Below are positions 10,466 to 20,831 of a DNA stretch of 64,000 nucleotides, piece after piece. The notes under the pieces are model-generated. The model saw nothing but the letters and a program-made list of their open reading frames with translations, was not told where the DNA came from and did not search any database. How positions within the stretch are numbered: the stretch's first letter is position 1; each line of letters opens with the position of its first letter. The DNA is taken from assembly GCF_027366395.1 (NCBI RefSeq), contig NZ_CP114771.1, forward strand, positions 1,798,001-1,862,000, read 5' to 3'. Source of the DNA: Endozoicomonas sp. GU-1 (GTDB taxonomy: Bacteria; Pseudomonadota; Gammaproteobacteria; Pseudomonadales; Endozoicomonadaceae). The position numbers and the translations under genes are program-made.

Positions 10466-11548
10466 TTGAGTTATTCGATACAGAACCTCGAAGACGGCTC
10501 CAGACTGTTTACAAGTACGAAGCCGTTCACCCTTGCCAATGGCCGGGTATTGGAACACTGGCAGTTGTGTTACGAAACGTTCGGTCATTTGAATAAGCCA
10601 AGGGATAATGTTGTTCTGATTCATCATGCCTTGAGTGTCGGGCCCCATGTCGCTGCCACTGAAGCCAATCCGAAAAAGGGTTGGTGGCAGGCCTTGGTGG
10701 GGCCGGGCAAAGCGGTTGATACCGACAGGTATCATGTTATTTGCATCAATAATTTGGGCAGTTGTTTTGGTTCAACCAGTCCGCTGACCATTAATCAGGT
10801 GACCGGCAAGCCCTGGGCAGGGGACTTTCCGGAGGTGGTGATGGCAGACATGGTGCACAGTCAGAAGTTATTACTGGATCATCTCGGCATTGAGAGCCTG
10901 TATGCCATGATTGGTAACTCAATGGGCGCTATGGTTTCACTGACCTGGGCAATTGATTATCCAGATTCAGTGCAAAGGTTACTGTTGACCAGTTCGTCCT
11001 ATAAGGCATATCCGGCCAATATTGCTAACCGTCGGATCCAGCAGGAATCGATTCGGCTGGATCCGGCTTTTCAAGATGGCAATTATGCACCGGATGCCCG
11101 GCTGAACGGATTTCGATTGGCACGAAAGCTTGGGCTTTATACTTATCGTAACGCCGCTGAATGGAACCGACGCTTCAATAGTTTCAACAACATCGGTATG
11201 CGTGATGAGGAAATCAACAGCTATATGGATTATAACGCCGATCTGTTTTGCCGCAGCTTTGATGCCAATTGCTATTTGGTACTGACCGCCGCAATGGACC
11301 AATATGATGTGACGCAGCCATACGGATCACTCGAAGCCACTTGCGGCAGAATCACCGCTAAAACCACAGTGATTTCGGTAGAGAGTGATATTCTGTTCAC
11401 TCCGCAACAACAGCAAGAGCTGTACCAGGGGCTGCTGAAGGGACGGGTGGACTGTCACTATATCAATCACCCCTCTCAATATGGCCATGATGCCTTCCTG
11501 GTAGAAACCGAAGCCTTCGATCGCTACCTGCGGGCATTTCTCGACTGA
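10466..11548 (+). CDS. MetX-family O-acyltransferase, possibly serine O-acyltransferase
   Basis: The 360-residue alpha/beta hydrolase-fold protein belongs to the MetX family. The nucleophile elbow is GNSMGAM with Ser at about 152. The other triad members are the Asp in VESDILFTP and the His in YGHDAFL. The oxyanion-hole motif HHALS and the LGSCFGSTSP segment are present. Family members act on homoserine or serine with acetyl- or succinyl-CoA. Tight coupling to cysK makes serine activation for cysteine synthesis the better guess here, but substrate cannot be read from sequence alone. The start is TTG 10466, seven bases after the cysK stop, suggesting translational coupling. Confidence 0.8.
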   Translation: MSYSIQNLEDGSRLFTSTKPFTLANGRVLEHWQLCYETFGHLNKPRDNVVLIHHALSVGPHVAATEANPKKGWWQALVGPGKAVDTDRYHVICINNLGSCFGSTSPLTINQVTGKPWAGDFPEVVMADMVHSQKLLLDHLGIESLYAMIGNSMGAMVSLTWAIDYPDSVQRLLLTSSSYKAYPANIANRRIQQESIRLDPAFQDGNYAPDARLNGFRLARKLGLYTYRNAAEWNRRFNSFNNIGMRDEEINSYMDYNADLFCRSFDANCYLVLTAAMDQYDVTQPYGSLEATCGRITAKTTVISVESDILFTPQQQQELYQGLLKGRVDCHYINHPSQYGHDAFLVETEAFDRYLRAFLD

Positions 11549-11601
11549 AAGCTGACGTTAAAAAAAACCGCCCTGAGGAAGAAAAAAATCAGCCTTAAAT
11601 T

Positions 11602-12537
11602 CTACTTACTTGCTCTGTAGATATATCTCGAAGGGTCCTGAGGCTTACCATTTTTCAAGACCTCAAAGTGAACGTGTGGTCCGGTTGACCGCCCGGAACT
11701 GCCCATTCTGGCAACGGCCTGCCCTCTGGTGACAATATCACCGACCTTGACCAGGTTTTCATCATTGTGGGCATAACGTGTCAGATAACCATTGCCATGA
11801 TTGACCTCCACCAGAAGCCCAAAGCCTGAGCGGGTGCCTGACCAGACAACAACACCTGCCGCCACGGAAATAATGTCTGAGCCGCGCTTACCGGCAAAAT
11901 CCACACCATTATGCCAGGCACCCTTACCGGTAAACGGGTCGGTACGGCGACCATAGCGGGAAGAGAGCCAGCCTTTTCTGACGGGCAACCCCGCCAGAAA
12001 TGCATCGTCGTGCAGGGTTCTGTTGGCAATAAGATTATCCAGAAGGTCCAGTTGTTCTTCACGGTTATCGATCTGATCCGCCAATTGATCAATAGCCTCA
12101 ATCAGACTCACCTTGCTGTAGGCTGCTTCTGCTTCAGTAAACTCCTGAGGTCCACCCAGTGCAGGCGCTTCATTGAAGTCAAACTCACCGTCATCCAGTT
12201 TTGCCTTGCTGGTAAGGCGTTCGCCAAGGGCATCAAGTCGGGTCATACGCCCCTGAAGTTCAGACAGCCTGAGCATCAGGGCATCCAGCTGGTTTTGTGC
12301 CTGCTGACGAACCAGGCCAAGATCCTGTTGCTGTGTATCCAGAACCTGTTTCCAGTTTTTAACGCCCTCACTGGTTAACATGTGCTCCTGGTTATTGGTC
12401 AACCAGGCATACATTGCGCCACCACCAACGGCCATGGAGAGCAAAAAAGCACAGCAAAACAGAACCCCTACCCGTTTTCCACTTCCGGAATAAGTTCGGG
12501 TTTGAGAATGATCCTGGTTAACAACAATAATTTTCAT
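11602..12537 (-). CDS. M23 family metallopeptidase (peptidoglycan endopeptidase-like)
   Basis: This 311-residue protein has a short cytoplasmic N-terminus, one membrane segment (about residues 22-45, VGVLFCCAFLLSMAVGGGAM), a coiled-coil region to about residue 165, and a C-terminal LytM/M23 domain. The zinc ligands and catalytic His are visible in HNGVDF and HVHFEV, so it should be an active endopeptidase cutting peptidoglycan cross-links in the periplasm. ATG 12537 is chosen because AAGGG lies seven bases before it; TTG and CTG codons just upstream are in frame but poorer. An M23 gene between lpxC and secA is a conserved arrangement in Pseudomonas. Its direct partner in division is unknown. 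Confidence 0.88.
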   Translation of the reverse strand: MKIIVVNQDHSQTRTYSGSGKRVGVLFCCAFLLSMAVGGGAMYAWLTNNQEHMLTSEGVKNWKQVLDTQQQDLGLVRQQAQNQLDALMLRLSELQGRMTRLDALGERLTSKAKLDDGEFDFNEAPALGGPQEFTEAEAAYSKVSLIEAIDQLADQIDNREEQLDLLDNLIANRTLHDDAFLAGLPVRKGWLSSRYGRRTDPFTGKGAWHNGVDFAGKRGSDIISVAAGVVVWSGTRSGFGLLVEVNHGNGYLTRYAHNDENLVKVGDIVTRGQAVARMGSSGRSTGPHVHFEVLKNGKPQDPSRYIYRASK

Positions 12538-12912
12538 CAGCAACCCTTAATGCCCAACCCGCAGCATATCTCCACTATTGTATTTCAGGAGCATGCAAAA
12601 TACAGAACCAGAGGACGGATTTCCTCACTTCCACAGCTACGCTCGTCTACATCCCACCCTGCACGGGAGCCACCTGATACTGATGTTATCGTTGTAAAAC
12701 GGTATTTTTTAATGCGCTCAACGACAGTTCAAGGTCAAAAAAACAGTACTCTTGAACAACATGCCCTTATCAGAAACCAGTTCGGGATAAAGACTTTTTA
12801 CTGACAGCCTCCTAGAAAAAAGGCCACTATCATTGTGGCCTGATTCAAGACTAAATTTGTCCAGCCTCGCAAAAAATCACGTAATGATCAGCATTAACTC
12901 AAAAAGCAGTCA
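12538..12912. other. Non-coding interval between lpxC and the M23 gene
   Basis: Apart from the lpxC terminator near 12815-12841 and the M23 ribosome binding site, I see no supported gene here. A DUF721 (DciA-like) gene that commonly sits at this position in pseudomonads is not recognisable on either strand. A short plus-strand reading frame (12382-12804) overlaps the M23 gene and has no protein-like features. Confidence 0.5.
12815..12841 (-). terminator. Rho-independent terminator after lpxC
   Basis: On the minus strand the stem GGCCAC / GTGGCC with a 7-base loop is followed directly by six T residues. It lies about 70 bases beyond the lpxC stop and marks the end of the dcw-lpxC transcription run. 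Confidence 0.88.
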
Positions 12913-13827
12913 TCAGGCCGTTACAGCAACGGGCTTCTGATAGGAGATCGGAGAAACCTCAGCCTCTTCGAAAGTCACTATCTCCCATAATTTTTCATTG
13001 GCAAGCAACGTTCTAACCAGTTTATTGTTAAGTTCATGGCCAGATTTATGACCGATGAACTGGCCAATCAAACTATGCCCCAGCAAATAAAGGTCGCCGA
13101 TCGCGTCCAGCATCTTGTGCTTGACAAACTCATCGTGATAGCGGAGGCCATCTTCATTGAGAATTCGGTACTCATCGACAACAACCACATTATCCACGCT
13201 GCCGCCAAGGGCCAGATTCTGGGAACGCAGGTACTCGACATCACGCATAAAGCCGAAAGTACGGGCCCTGCTCACTTCCTTCACAAAAGAGGTACTGGAG
13301 AAGTCAATCGACGCTGTCTGGGAGCGGCTTTTGAAAACAGGATGATCAAAGTCAATGGTGAAGCTTACTTTGAAACCGTCGTATGGTTTGAAGGTTGCCG
13401 TTTTATCCCCATCCGTCACCGTCACATCTTCTTTGATGCGAATGAACTTCTTGGGCGCATTCTGCTCCTGGATACCTGCGGACTGTAGCAGGAATACGAA
13501 TGGACCAGCGCTGCCGTCCATTATGGGAACCTCGTGGGCACTGACCTCAACGTAGGCGTTATCAATACCCAGCCCAGCCAGGGCGGAGAGAAGGTGTTCA
13601 ACAGTGTCAATTCGGGTGCCGTCTTTATGCAAAGACGTGCACAGTGTCGTCTGCCCGACATTCAGGGCATGTGCCGGAATTTCAATGACCGGGTCAAGGT
13701 CTGTACGACAGAAAATGATGCCGGTATCTACGGGAGCAGGCTTAAGAGTAAGGTAAACCTTTTCACCGGAGTGAAGGCCCACGCCCGTAGCACGAATAAT
13801 ATTTTTCAGTGTACGCTGTCTGATCAT
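12913..13827 (-). CDS. lpxC: UDP-3-O-acyl-N-acetylglucosamine deacetylase LpxC
   Basis: LpxC carries out the committed step of lipid A synthesis, a zinc-dependent deacetylation in the cytoplasm. The 304-residue product has the normal length. Zinc ligands are visible as the His in TVEHLLSAL (about 79), and the His and Asp in [10 protein letters not shown] (about 238 and 242). The general-base His is in KSGHELNN (about 265). The start MIRQRTLKN is conserved. It follows ftsZ in the usual position. LpxC is often controlled by FtsH proteolysis through its C-terminus; the tail here ends in QKPVAVTA. Confidence 0.97.
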   Translation of the reverse strand: MIRQRTLKNIIRATGVGLHSGEKVYLTLKPAPVDTGIIFCRTDLDPVIEIPAHALNVGQTTLCTSLHKDGTRIDTVEHLLSALAGLGIDNAYVEVSAHEVPIMDGSAGPFVFLLQSAGIQEQNAPKKFIRIKEDVTVTDGDKTATFKPYDGFKVSFTIDFDHPVFKSRSQTASIDFSSTSFVKEVSRARTFGFMRDVEYLRSQNLALGGSVDNVVVVDEYRILNEDGLRYHDEFVKHKMLDAIGDLYLLGHSLIGQFIGHKSGHELNNKLVRTLLANEKLWEIVTFEEAEVSPISYQKPVAVTA

Positions 13828-13929
13828 GATAACGCTGTTCCGCGACCTGAAAGGTCCCTGTTATTTGGATGCAACGTCACATTGTAACAAAAGTAACAAT
13901 TGAGACAAGTTCGCATTTATACGCCCTGA

Positions 13930-15117
13930 TTAATCCGCCTGACGCCTCAGAAATGCCGGTATATCGAGGTAATCGACACTATCTCCGGTCGCCACCGCTG
14001 CCCGTTTACCTTCTTCCCTCGGAGCCACTTCCCCTTCCTCCTTCTTTTTGTCACGCAACAGAGGAGAAATGTCCAGCCTGCCGTAGTCAGGTGTGCCATC
14101 TTTGTTTTTTGGCGGTGCTTTTTCAACCACCTTCAACTGCTCCCTGGCAACGCCGCCCGCACCGATACCGGTTGCCACGACAGTTACCCGCAGCTCGTCC
14201 GTTAATTCCGAGTCAATAACAGTACCGATAACAACGGTTGCATCGTTAGACGCAAACTGACTTACAACGTCGCCTACCTGGTTGTACTCACCAACGGTAA
14301 AGTCAAGGCCGGCAGTAATGTTAACCAGAACACCTTTGGCTCCCTGCAGATCAACATCTTCCAGCAGCGGACTGCGGATGGCTTTCTCAGCTGCTTCTGC
14401 TGCACGGCCGCTACCCGTGGCAACTCCGGTACCCATCATCGCCATACCCATTTCTGACATCACTGTGCGAACATCGGCAAAGTCAACGTTGATGAGACCA
14501 TCACGGGTAATCAGTTCAGAAATACCCTGCACCGCACCCAGCAGAACATCATTGGCAGCACCAAAGGCATTGAGCAGACTGACATCACTGCCAAGCACTG
14601 GCAGTAACTTTTCATTGGGAATGGTAATCAGCGAATCCACATGTTCCTGAAGCTCTTTCAGACCTTCTTCGGCAACCGCCATTCTGCGCTTGCCTTCAAA
14701 ACCGAATGGCTTCGTGACCACGGCCACGGTCAGTGCGCCAAGCTCCCGGGCTATCTCGGCAACCACCGGAGCTGCACCGGTCCCGGTACCACCGCCCATG
14801 CCAGCGGCAATAAAGACCATATCCGCACCTTTGAGGAGCTCGGCGATACGCTCCCGGTCTTCCATCGCCGCCTCGCGACCGACATTCGGGTTCGCGCCTG
14901 CACCAAGCCCTCGCGTGATCGAGGCTCCCAGCTGCAGGTGAGTATGGGCCTGCAAATGCTGCTTTTTCAGCGCCTGGGCGTCAGTGTTTGCACAGGCAAA
15001 CTCAACACCTTCGAGCTGACTATTCAGCATGTGGCAGACTGCATTACCACCACCACCACCGACACCGATAACTTTTATGACCGCTTCCTGCGGTACGTTA
15101 TCCACCAATTCAAACAT
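13930..15117 (-). CDS. ftsZ: Cell division protein FtsZ
   Basis: FtsZ is the tubulin-like GTPase that forms the division ring. The 395-residue protein contains the tubulin signature GGGTGTGAAP at about residues 105-114 and the C-terminal peptide DYLDIPAFLRRQAD that binds FtsA and ZipA. ATG 15117 (MFELVDN) is preferred to the ATG two codons upstream, because GGAG abuts the first ATG with no spacing but stands six bases before the second. It follows ftsA by about 75 bases and precedes lpxC. Confidence 0.98.
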   Translation of the reverse strand: MFELVDNVPQEAVIKVIGVGGGGGNAVCHMLNSQLEGVEFACANTDAQALKKQHLQAHTHLQLGASITRGLGAGANPNVGREAAMEDRERIAELLKGADMVFIAAGMGGGTGTGAAPVVAEIARELGALTVAVVTKPFGFEGKRRMAVAEEGLKELQEHVDSLITIPNEKLLPVLGSDVSLLNAFGAANDVLLGAVQGISELITRDGLINVDFADVRTVMSEMGMAMMGTGVATGSGRAAEAAEKAIRSPLLEDVDLQGAKGVLVNITAGLDFTVGEYNQVGDVVSQFASNDATVVIGTVIDSELTDELRVTVVATGIGAGGVAREQLKVVEKAPPKNKDGTPDYGRLDISPLLRDKKKEEGEVAPREEGKRAAVATGDSVDYLDIPAFLRRQAD

Positions 15118-15194
15118 GGTCATCTCCTTTTTATCACCCTTAATCTAACAAATACTTACCAATACCGTTACTGAAAACCTGCGCGGCTAAACAC

Positions 15195-16430
15195 TTAAAA
15201 GTTTTGAAACCAGCGCTTCATCTTGTCCATCAGCCCAGCATCCTGAGGTTTGCTGGCGATCGACTTTTTCAAACCGTCTTTCTGCATTTTCTGGCCGTAG
15301 TGCAACAGCCCGACACCCGTTGAATAAATGGGATTACTGACCACATCACTCAGCCCTTTCACTAACTGCGGCACACCCAGCCTGACCGGCATGTGGAAAA
15401 TCTCTTCTGCCAATTCAATAGCTCCCTCGATCTTGGAAGTACCACCGGTCAGAACGATGCCTGCGGGGATCAGGTCTTCGAAACCACTGCGCCTGATCTC
15501 TGCATTAATTAACGTAAACAGCTCGTCATAACGAGGTTCTACCACCTCTGCCAGCGCCTGCCGGGAAAGCTCCCTGGAAGGTCGCTCACCGACACTGGGA
15601 ACTTTAATGGTTTCATCGGCTCCAGCCAGCTGCGCCAGGGCACAGGCATATTTAATCTTTATGTCCTCGGCATTTTGCGTCGGTGTCCGCAAGGCCATGG
15701 CAATGTCATTGGTCACCTGATCACCGGCAATGGGAATCACTGCCGTATGCCGAATCGCACCATCGGTAAAGATGGCAATATCTGTCGTGCCACCGCCGAT
15801 ATCCACCATACAGACGCCCAGCTCTTTCTCATCTTCTGAAAGCACCGAATAACTTGAAGCCAGCTGTTCAAGAATAATATCGTCCACTTCCAGACCACAG
15901 CGACGGATGCAGTTCTCAATATTCTGGGCCGCATTAACAGCACAGGTCACCAGGTGAACCTTGGCTTCCAGCCGGACACCGGACATCCCGTGAGGCTCCT
16001 TGATTCCCTCCTGGTTATCAATGGCATACTCCTGTGGAAGAATATGCAGAATACGCTGATCCGCCGGGATCGCCACCGCCTGGGCGGCATCAATCACCCG
16101 GTCAATATCGGCACCATTCACTTCACGCTCACGTATCGCAACGATACCATGGGAGTTAAGACTCTTGATGTGATTGCCGGCAATACCGGCATAGACCGAG
16201 TGTATCTGACACCCGGCCATCAGCTCAGCTTCTTCAACGGCTCTCTTAATGGCATGGACCGTAGAGTCAATATTAACCACAACGCCACGCTTAAGCCCGC
16301 GGGAAATATGCGAGCCGATGCCGATGACTTCAATGTCACCCTCAGCGTTGAGCTCTCCGACAATAGCCACGACTTTCGAGGTGCCTATATCCAACCCAAC
16401 GATCAATCTTCCATTATCTGCCGCTGTCAT
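15195..16430 (-). CDS. ftsA: Cell division protein FtsA
   Basis: FtsA is an actin-fold ATPase that tethers FtsZ to the inner membrane and recruits late division proteins. The 411-residue sequence has the phosphate-1 motif VGLDIGTSKVVAIVGE near residue 12, the phosphate-2 region VDIGGGTTDIAIF near 205, and the adenosine motif VLTGGTSKIEG near 335. The C-terminus DKMKRWFQNF is the amphipathic membrane-targeting helix. It lies between ftsQ and ftsZ as expected. Confidence 0.98.
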   Translation of the reverse strand: MTAADNGRLIVGLDIGTSKVVAIVGELNAEGDIEVIGIGSHISRGLKRGVVVNIDSTVHAIKRAVEEAELMAGCQIHSVYAGIAGNHIKSLNSHGIVAIREREVNGADIDRVIDAAQAVAIPADQRILHILPQEYAIDNQEGIKEPHGMSGVRLEAKVHLVTCAVNAAQNIENCIRRCGLEVDDIILEQLASSYSVLSEDEKELGVCMVDIGGGTTDIAIFTDGAIRHTAVIPIAGDQVTNDIAMALRTPTQNAEDIKIKYACALAQLAGADETIKVPSVGERPSRELSRQALAEVVEPRYDELFTLINAEIRRSGFEDLIPAGIVLTGGTSKIEGAIELAEEIFHMPVRLGVPQLVKGLSDVVSNPIYSTGVGLLHYGQKMQKDGLKKSIASKPQDAGLMDKMKRWFQNF

Positions 16431-16483
16431 GGCATCAATCTTCCCAAACTTCTCTAACGATCATAAATCTGAGCCTGGCTGAC

Positions 16484-17281
16484 TTATTTTGACCCCGTGT
16501 TAACCAGCGTCTCACTCCAGGCAACCGAAGCACCGTTCAAATAGCGCAAATCTACCCGCTTTACCTGATCCCAGCGAGACTCCAGCCTGGCATGATAAAG
16601 ACGGACAAAACGCTGCAGTCTTTCCATCCTTCGGTCACGACCAATATTGACCTCAACATGTCCTATGGTAAATCGCCATGAGCCACTATTGCTACGTTTC
16701 AGCATGGTCAGCCTGAGCCCCATAGGCCGGAGCAACTGACTGATGGCCAGATATTGCTGCATCACCTCCACCGCCAGCTCTTCCGGGCCACCCAGAACCG
16801 GCATGGCGGAAAAACCGGCAATATCCTCTGGTGCAAACACCTCACCTTCATTGCTGATCAGGGCGCTGCTGCCCCACCTCGCCACCGGCTGCTGTTCGGT
16901 CAGGCTCACCTGGACACTGTCAGGCCACTGTCGTCGAACCGAGGCGGTCTTAATCCAGGGCATTGCCATCAGAACCTGCTGCATCTCGCGCAAATCCAGG
17001 GCAAAAAAACGGTCCTGTAAGTGAGGCTGCAAAACACCCTCGACTTGCTCTCTGGATAAATACTCAAAGCCTGCATGCACTTCCACCCGTGCTATCGGCT
17101 GATTCAACCAGTTCACCAACCACGGCATTGAGCCCAGCAAGCCTGCCAGCAGAACAAGAGACACCAGAACCTGAAGCACTCTTTTCCACGGCAGTGTTTT
17201 TTCCCTCTGCCAACAACCTGTTGACCGTCCCTTCGGGATGCGCCCCGTACTTCCCCCGACCAACCGGCTGAAACAGACCAA
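16484..17281 (-). CDS. ftsQ: Cell division protein FtsQ
   Basis: FtsQ is a bitopic inner-membrane protein linking early and late divisome parts with FtsB and FtsL. The 265-residue product has a basic N-terminus, one membrane helix (VLQVLVSLVLLAGLLGSM, about 36-53), a POTRA-like domain beginning IARVEVHAGFEYLSREQVEG, and the FtsQ beta domain (MPWIKTASVRRQWPDSVQV). No ATG exists in frame between the ddlB stop and the membrane segment. The TTG at 17281 is therefore the working start, although its ribosome binding site is poor. A GTG close to the membrane helix is possible but would remove the usual cytoplasmic part. Confidence 0.92.
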   Translation of the reverse strand: MVCFSRLVGGSTGRIPKGRSTGCWQREKTLPWKRVLQVLVSLVLLAGLLGSMPWLVNWLNQPIARVEVHAGFEYLSREQVEGVLQPHLQDRFFALDLREMQQVLMAMPWIKTASVRRQWPDSVQVSLTEQQPVARWGSSALISNEGEVFAPEDIAGFSAMPVLGGPEELAVEVMQQYLAISQLLRPMGLRLTMLKRSNSGSWRFTIGHVEVNIGRDRRMERLQRFVRLYHARLESRWDQVKRVDLRYLNGASVAWSETLVNTGSK

Positions 17282-17290
17282 CCTGCTCGA

Positions 17291-18226
17291 TCAGACATCC
17301 GCTGTTTTCAATATTTCAATCACCAGTTCATCGAAAGATAAACCGGCATCCGCTGCGGCCATCGGCAGCAGACTATGATCTGTCATCCCCGGAATAGTAT
17401 TGACCTCAAGCAACCAGAATCGTCCCTGCTGATCCTGCATAAAGTCAACACGCCCCCAGCCTGAACACCCAAGGGCTTCAAATGCCGTCAGGGCGACCGC
17501 CTGCAGTTCCTGCTCCTTAACAGAAGTCAGGCCACAGGGAATGGAGTAGCGGGTATTATCCGACAGATACTTGGCCTGGTAATCATAAAATTCACCCTCT
17601 GCCTCAATCCTGATAACAGGCAGTGGCTGACCATTAAGAATACCCACCGTAAACTCAGGCCCATCGATAAACGACTCCACCAGAACCGCTCCTTTGTGCT
17701 CCGCTGCGCGCTCGCAGGCAGCCTCAAGGTCTTCCCTACGGTCAACCCGTGCCACACCAACACTGGAGCCCTCCATGCTGGGTTTGACAAAGGCGGGCAA
17801 CAGCGACTCGGCATGGCCAAGATTGTCAACCCCCATAACCAGGGCAAACTCCGGTGTTGGCAGCCCAATGGATTGCCAGAGCAGCTTGCAGCGGTATTTA
17901 TCCATCGCCAGGGCCGATGCCATAACACCACTGCCGGGATAGGGAATACCCATGGTTTCCAGCATTCCCTGTATCGTTCCATCTTCTCCCCCACCGCCAT
18001 GCAAGGCAATGAAGGCGTAGTCAGGTGCATATTGCTGAAGCTGCTCAACAACATTCTCACAGGTATCAATCAGCTGGCATGTCACACCCTGGCGATGCAA
18101 CGCGGCATAAATACGCTCACCACTGGTCAGGCTCACTGCCCTTTCTGCGGAGTTTCCACCGAAAAGTACAGCAACCTTGCCAAAAGCTTTTGGATCGAAG
18201 TGATCACAACTCCGGTCGTACTTCAT
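17291..18226 (-). CDS. ddlB: D-alanine--D-alanine ligase
   Basis: This ATP-grasp ligase makes the D-Ala-D-Ala dipeptide added by MurF. The 311-residue protein shows VLFGGNSAERAVSLTSG at the N-terminus, ALHGGGGEDGTIQGMLE near residue 65, and the C-terminal metal and substrate residues in GWGRVDFM and LLEVNTIPGMT. ATG 18226 has AAGGA nine bases upstream; an in-frame TTG at 18250 is less likely. It lies between murC and ftsQ, the common dcw position for DdlB. Confidence 0.96.
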   Translation of the reverse strand: MKYDRSCDHFDPKAFGKVAVLFGGNSAERAVSLTSGERIYAALHRQGVTCQLIDTCENVVEQLQQYAPDYAFIALHGGGGEDGTIQGMLETMGIPYPGSGVMASALAMDKYRCKLLWQSIGLPTPEFALVMGVDNLGHAESLLPAFVKPSMEGSSVGVARVDRREDLEAACERAAEHKGAVLVESFIDGPEFTVGILNGQPLPVIRIEAEGEFYDYQAKYLSDNTRYSIPCGLTSVKEQELQAVALTAFEALGCSGWGRVDFMQDQQGRFWLLEVNTIPGMTDHSLLPMAAADAGLSFDELVIEILKTADV

Positions 18227-18259
18227 GCACTGTTTTCCTTTACTATTCAATTCGTAGCT

Positions 18260-19717
18260 TTACTGTTCTGTCTTCGGCAGAGCCAACTCAGCACTGGCCA
18301 GCCTTAGAGCCAGTGCGCCAATATCCCCGGCTCCCTGAGCCAACAGCAAGTCACCATCCTGAAGTACATCCGCCAATACTGACTCAACGTCTTCAGGCCG
18401 GGCAATAAATATCGGATCAACCAGTCCACGCTGGCGAATACTCCGGCATAGTGAGCGACTGTCCGCCCCTGCAATCGGTTCTTCTCCGGCAGGGTACACT
18501 TCCATTAACAGAAGAACATCAACCCTGGACAGCACATCGACAAAATCCTCATACAGGTCACGGGTACGAGAGAAGCGATGCGGCTGGTAAATCATCACCA
18601 GTCGTTTGTCCTCCCAGCCATCACGAACCGCTTTAATGGTCGCATCCACTTCCGTCGGGTGGTGGCCATAATCATCCACCAGCATCACGTCGCCAACCCG
18701 GGTAGAAAACTCTCCCAGCACCTGGAAACGTCGGCCAACACCATCAAAACGACTCAGCCCTTCAGCAATCACCTGATCCGGAATGCCTTCATCAGCCGCC
18801 GTGGCAAACGCGGCCAGAGCATTCAGCACGTTATGGCGTCCGGGAATACCCAGTTCAATGGTCACAGGGGCTTCTTCGACATCAGTGCGGCGAACCAGGT
18901 CAAACGAGGTTCTCATGCCTTGCTGACGAACATTCACTGCCCGGTAATCCGCGTCTTCACTGAAACCATAGGTAATCACCTGTCGTTTGATTTCCGGCAA
19001 CAGTTCCCGAACAACCGGACAGTCGATACAGACAATCGCCACACCGTAAAAAGGCAGATTGTGCAAGAAATCAATAAATGCCTTTTTCAGCTTGCCAAAG
19101 TCACCGTCGTAGGTAGACATATGGTCAGCATCAATATTGGTGATAATGGACACCATCGGCTGCAAATGCAGGAAAGAGGCATCAGACTCATCCGCCTCGG
19201 CCACCAGGTAACGGCTGCCACCCAGTTTGGCATTGGTACCGGCCGAGTTGAGCCTGCCCCCAATCACAAACGTCGGGTCCATACCACTGAACCCGAGAAC
19301 CGAAGCCAGCAGACTGGTGGTAGTGGTCTTGCCATGGGTACCCGCTACCGCAATGCCGTGGCGATAGCGCATTAATTCCGCCAGCATCTGGGCCCGGGGA
19401 ACAATGGGCAGCCGACGTCTTTCCCCCTCAACCACTTCCGGGTTATCTCCAGCAACCGCGGTTGAGGTGACAATCACATCTGCGTTGATCACATTGTCGG
19501 CACGGTGGCCAATAAACACCTCAATCCCGAGCCCTTCAAGACGCTCAGTCACTGAGGATGCACGAATATCCGAGCCAGAGATTTCATACCCCTGATTCAG
19601 CAGGACCTCGGCAATGCCACACATGCCGGAACCACCAATACCGACAAAATGGATTTTACGGATACGCCTCATCTCTGGCACCGCCACAACGGGAATCCGA
19701 CTTTTTACATCAGGCAT
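18260..19717 (-). CDS. murC: UDP-N-acetylmuramate--L-alanine ligase MurC
   Basis: MurC adds L-Ala to UDP-MurNAc, the first step of the stem peptide. The 485-residue product has the N-terminal nucleotide-binding [16 protein letters not shown], the ATP-binding [11 protein letters not shown] near residue 120, and MurC-specific [10 protein letters not shown] near 355. ATG 19717 is preceded by a strong AAGGAGG and overlaps the murG stop by eight bases. A longer frame from 19816 would run far into murG and is not credible. Confidence 0.97.
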   Translation of the reverse strand: MPDVKSRIPVVAVPEMRRIRKIHFVGIGGSGMCGIAEVLLNQGYEISGSDIRASSVTERLEGLGIEVFIGHRADNVINADVIVTSTAVAGDNPEVVEGERRRLPIVPRAQMLAELMRYRHGIAVAGTHGKTTTTSLLASVLGFSGMDPTFVIGGRLNSAGTNAKLGGSRYLVAEADESDASFLHLQPMVSIITNIDADHMSTYDGDFGKLKKAFIDFLHNLPFYGVAIVCIDCPVVRELLPEIKRQVITYGFSEDADYRAVNVRQQGMRTSFDLVRRTDVEEAPVTIELGIPGRHNVLNALAAFATAADEGIPDQVIAEGLSRFDGVGRRFQVLGEFSTRVGDVMLVDDYGHHPTEVDATIKAVRDGWEDKRLVMIYQPHRFSRTRDLYEDFVDVLSRVDVLLLMEVYPAGEEPIAGADSRSLCRSIRQRGLVDPIFIARPEDVESVLADVLQDGDLLLAQGAGDIGALALRLASAELALPKTEQ

Positions 19718-20831
19718 AAGAGACCTCCTTACCAGCCGCTTCAAGACAGAGCCTGACCACGTCATCAGTCGCCTGTGGCAAACTGGCCGTTCTTGCTGAT
19801 GAGGCCATTCGTTCAAGCTGTTCAGGATTATCTGCCAGCTTCAAAATCATGTTTGTCAAACTGTCCACATTCAAATCTTTTTGCTGAACCATCAAGGCTG
19901 CACCTCGATCGACCAGGTAACGCCCATTCACTGTCTGATGATCATCCACTGCAAACGGGAAAGGCACCAGAATTCCGGGTTTTCCTGCCGCTGCCAGTTC
20001 TGCGATGGTTAATGCGCCGGAGCGGCAGATGACCAGATCCGCCCACTCATAAGCCTGAGCCATATCATCAATAAACGGCTCTACCCGACCGGAAACGCCG
20101 AGCTGCTGATAATCTGCAAGACACTGCTCAAAGGTTCCCTTACCAGTCTGGTGCCAGACGTCAATCTGAGCACCACAGTTTTGTAAAACCCGGGGAATCA
20201 TCTGGTTGATTGCCAGGGCTCCCCGGCTCCCCCCAACGACCAGCAGTCTTAAGGGAATACGTGGTAAATGGGCAGGAACGGTGACAATCTCCGGACGCAC
20301 CGGATTCCCGGTCAGTACAACTTTCCGGGCAATGCGTGAAGAGAGCCCCGCAAAGGTTCCCGGAAACGCTTCAAGCACCCGGGTAGCAATCCTGGCCAGC
20401 AGTTTATTGGTCAGACCTGCCACGGCATTTTGTTCATGAACCACCAGGGGAATTCCCAACAACCGCGCAGCCACACCACCCGGCCCTGTGACATAGCCCC
20501 CCATACCAACAACACAAACCGGCCGGTGTTCTCTCAGAACCCGAACGGCTTTAAATAATGAAACAGCCAGACGCCAGGGAGCTTGCAACAGAAAGCTCAA
20601 CCCTTTGCCCCGCAGGCCGGTGACCGGAATAAAGCTGATATCAATCCCATGCCCGGGCACAAGCTCGGCTTCCATGCTTCCGGGAGTGCCCAGCCAATGA
20701 ACCCGGTACCCCTGCTTAATGAGTTCCCTGGCTGTAGCCAGCCCCGGGAAAATATGTCCTCCGGTGCCCCCTGCCATGATAATCACTTTGGGTGCCTCCG
20801 AAGGCGTTTGAGAAACTGCCTGCTCAGCCAT
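19710..20831 (-). CDS. murG: Lipid II synthase MurG
   Basis: MurG is the peripheral inner-membrane glycosyltransferase that adds GlcNAc to lipid I to form lipid II. The 373-residue protein has the glycine-rich [14 protein letters not shown] near residue 20, a second G-loop [13 protein letters not shown], and the UDP-GlcNAc signature around [22 protein letters not shown] 20831 follows GGAGGT by eight bases and overlaps ftsW by eight bases. Overlaps on both sides indicate translational coupling in the cluster. Confidence 0.97.
   Translation of the reverse strand: MAEQAVSQTPSEAPKVIIMAGGTGGHIFPGLATARELIKQGYRVHWLGTPGSMEAELVPGHGIDISFIPVTGLRGKGLSFLLQAPWRLAVSLFKAVRVLREHRPVCVVGMGGYVTGPGGVAARLLGIPLVVHEQNAVAGLTNKLLARIATRVLEAFPGTFAGLSSRIARKVVLTGNPVRPEIVTVPAHLPRIPLRLLVVGGSRGALAINQMIPRVLQNCGAQIDVWHQTGKGTFEQCLADYQQLGVSGRVEPFIDDMAQAYEWADLVICRSGALTIAELAAAGKPGILVPFPFAVDDHQTVNGRYLVDRGAALMVQQKDLNVDSLTNMILKLADNPEQLERMASSARTASLPQATDDVVRLCLEAAGKEVSYA

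Noticed and set aside
11549-11601. Terminator between the acyltransferase and M23 genes
   Set aside because: A-rich runs are present, but no convincing stem could be paired.
12382-12804. 140-codon plus-strand frame near the M23 gene
   Set aside because: Half overlaps the M23 gene, composition is not protein-like, and no DUF721 similarity could be seen.
17113-17298. Alternative ATG frame at the ddlB-ftsQ junction
   Set aside because: The peptide from this ATG is out of frame with the FtsQ membrane helix and POTRA region, so it does not resolve the ftsQ start.
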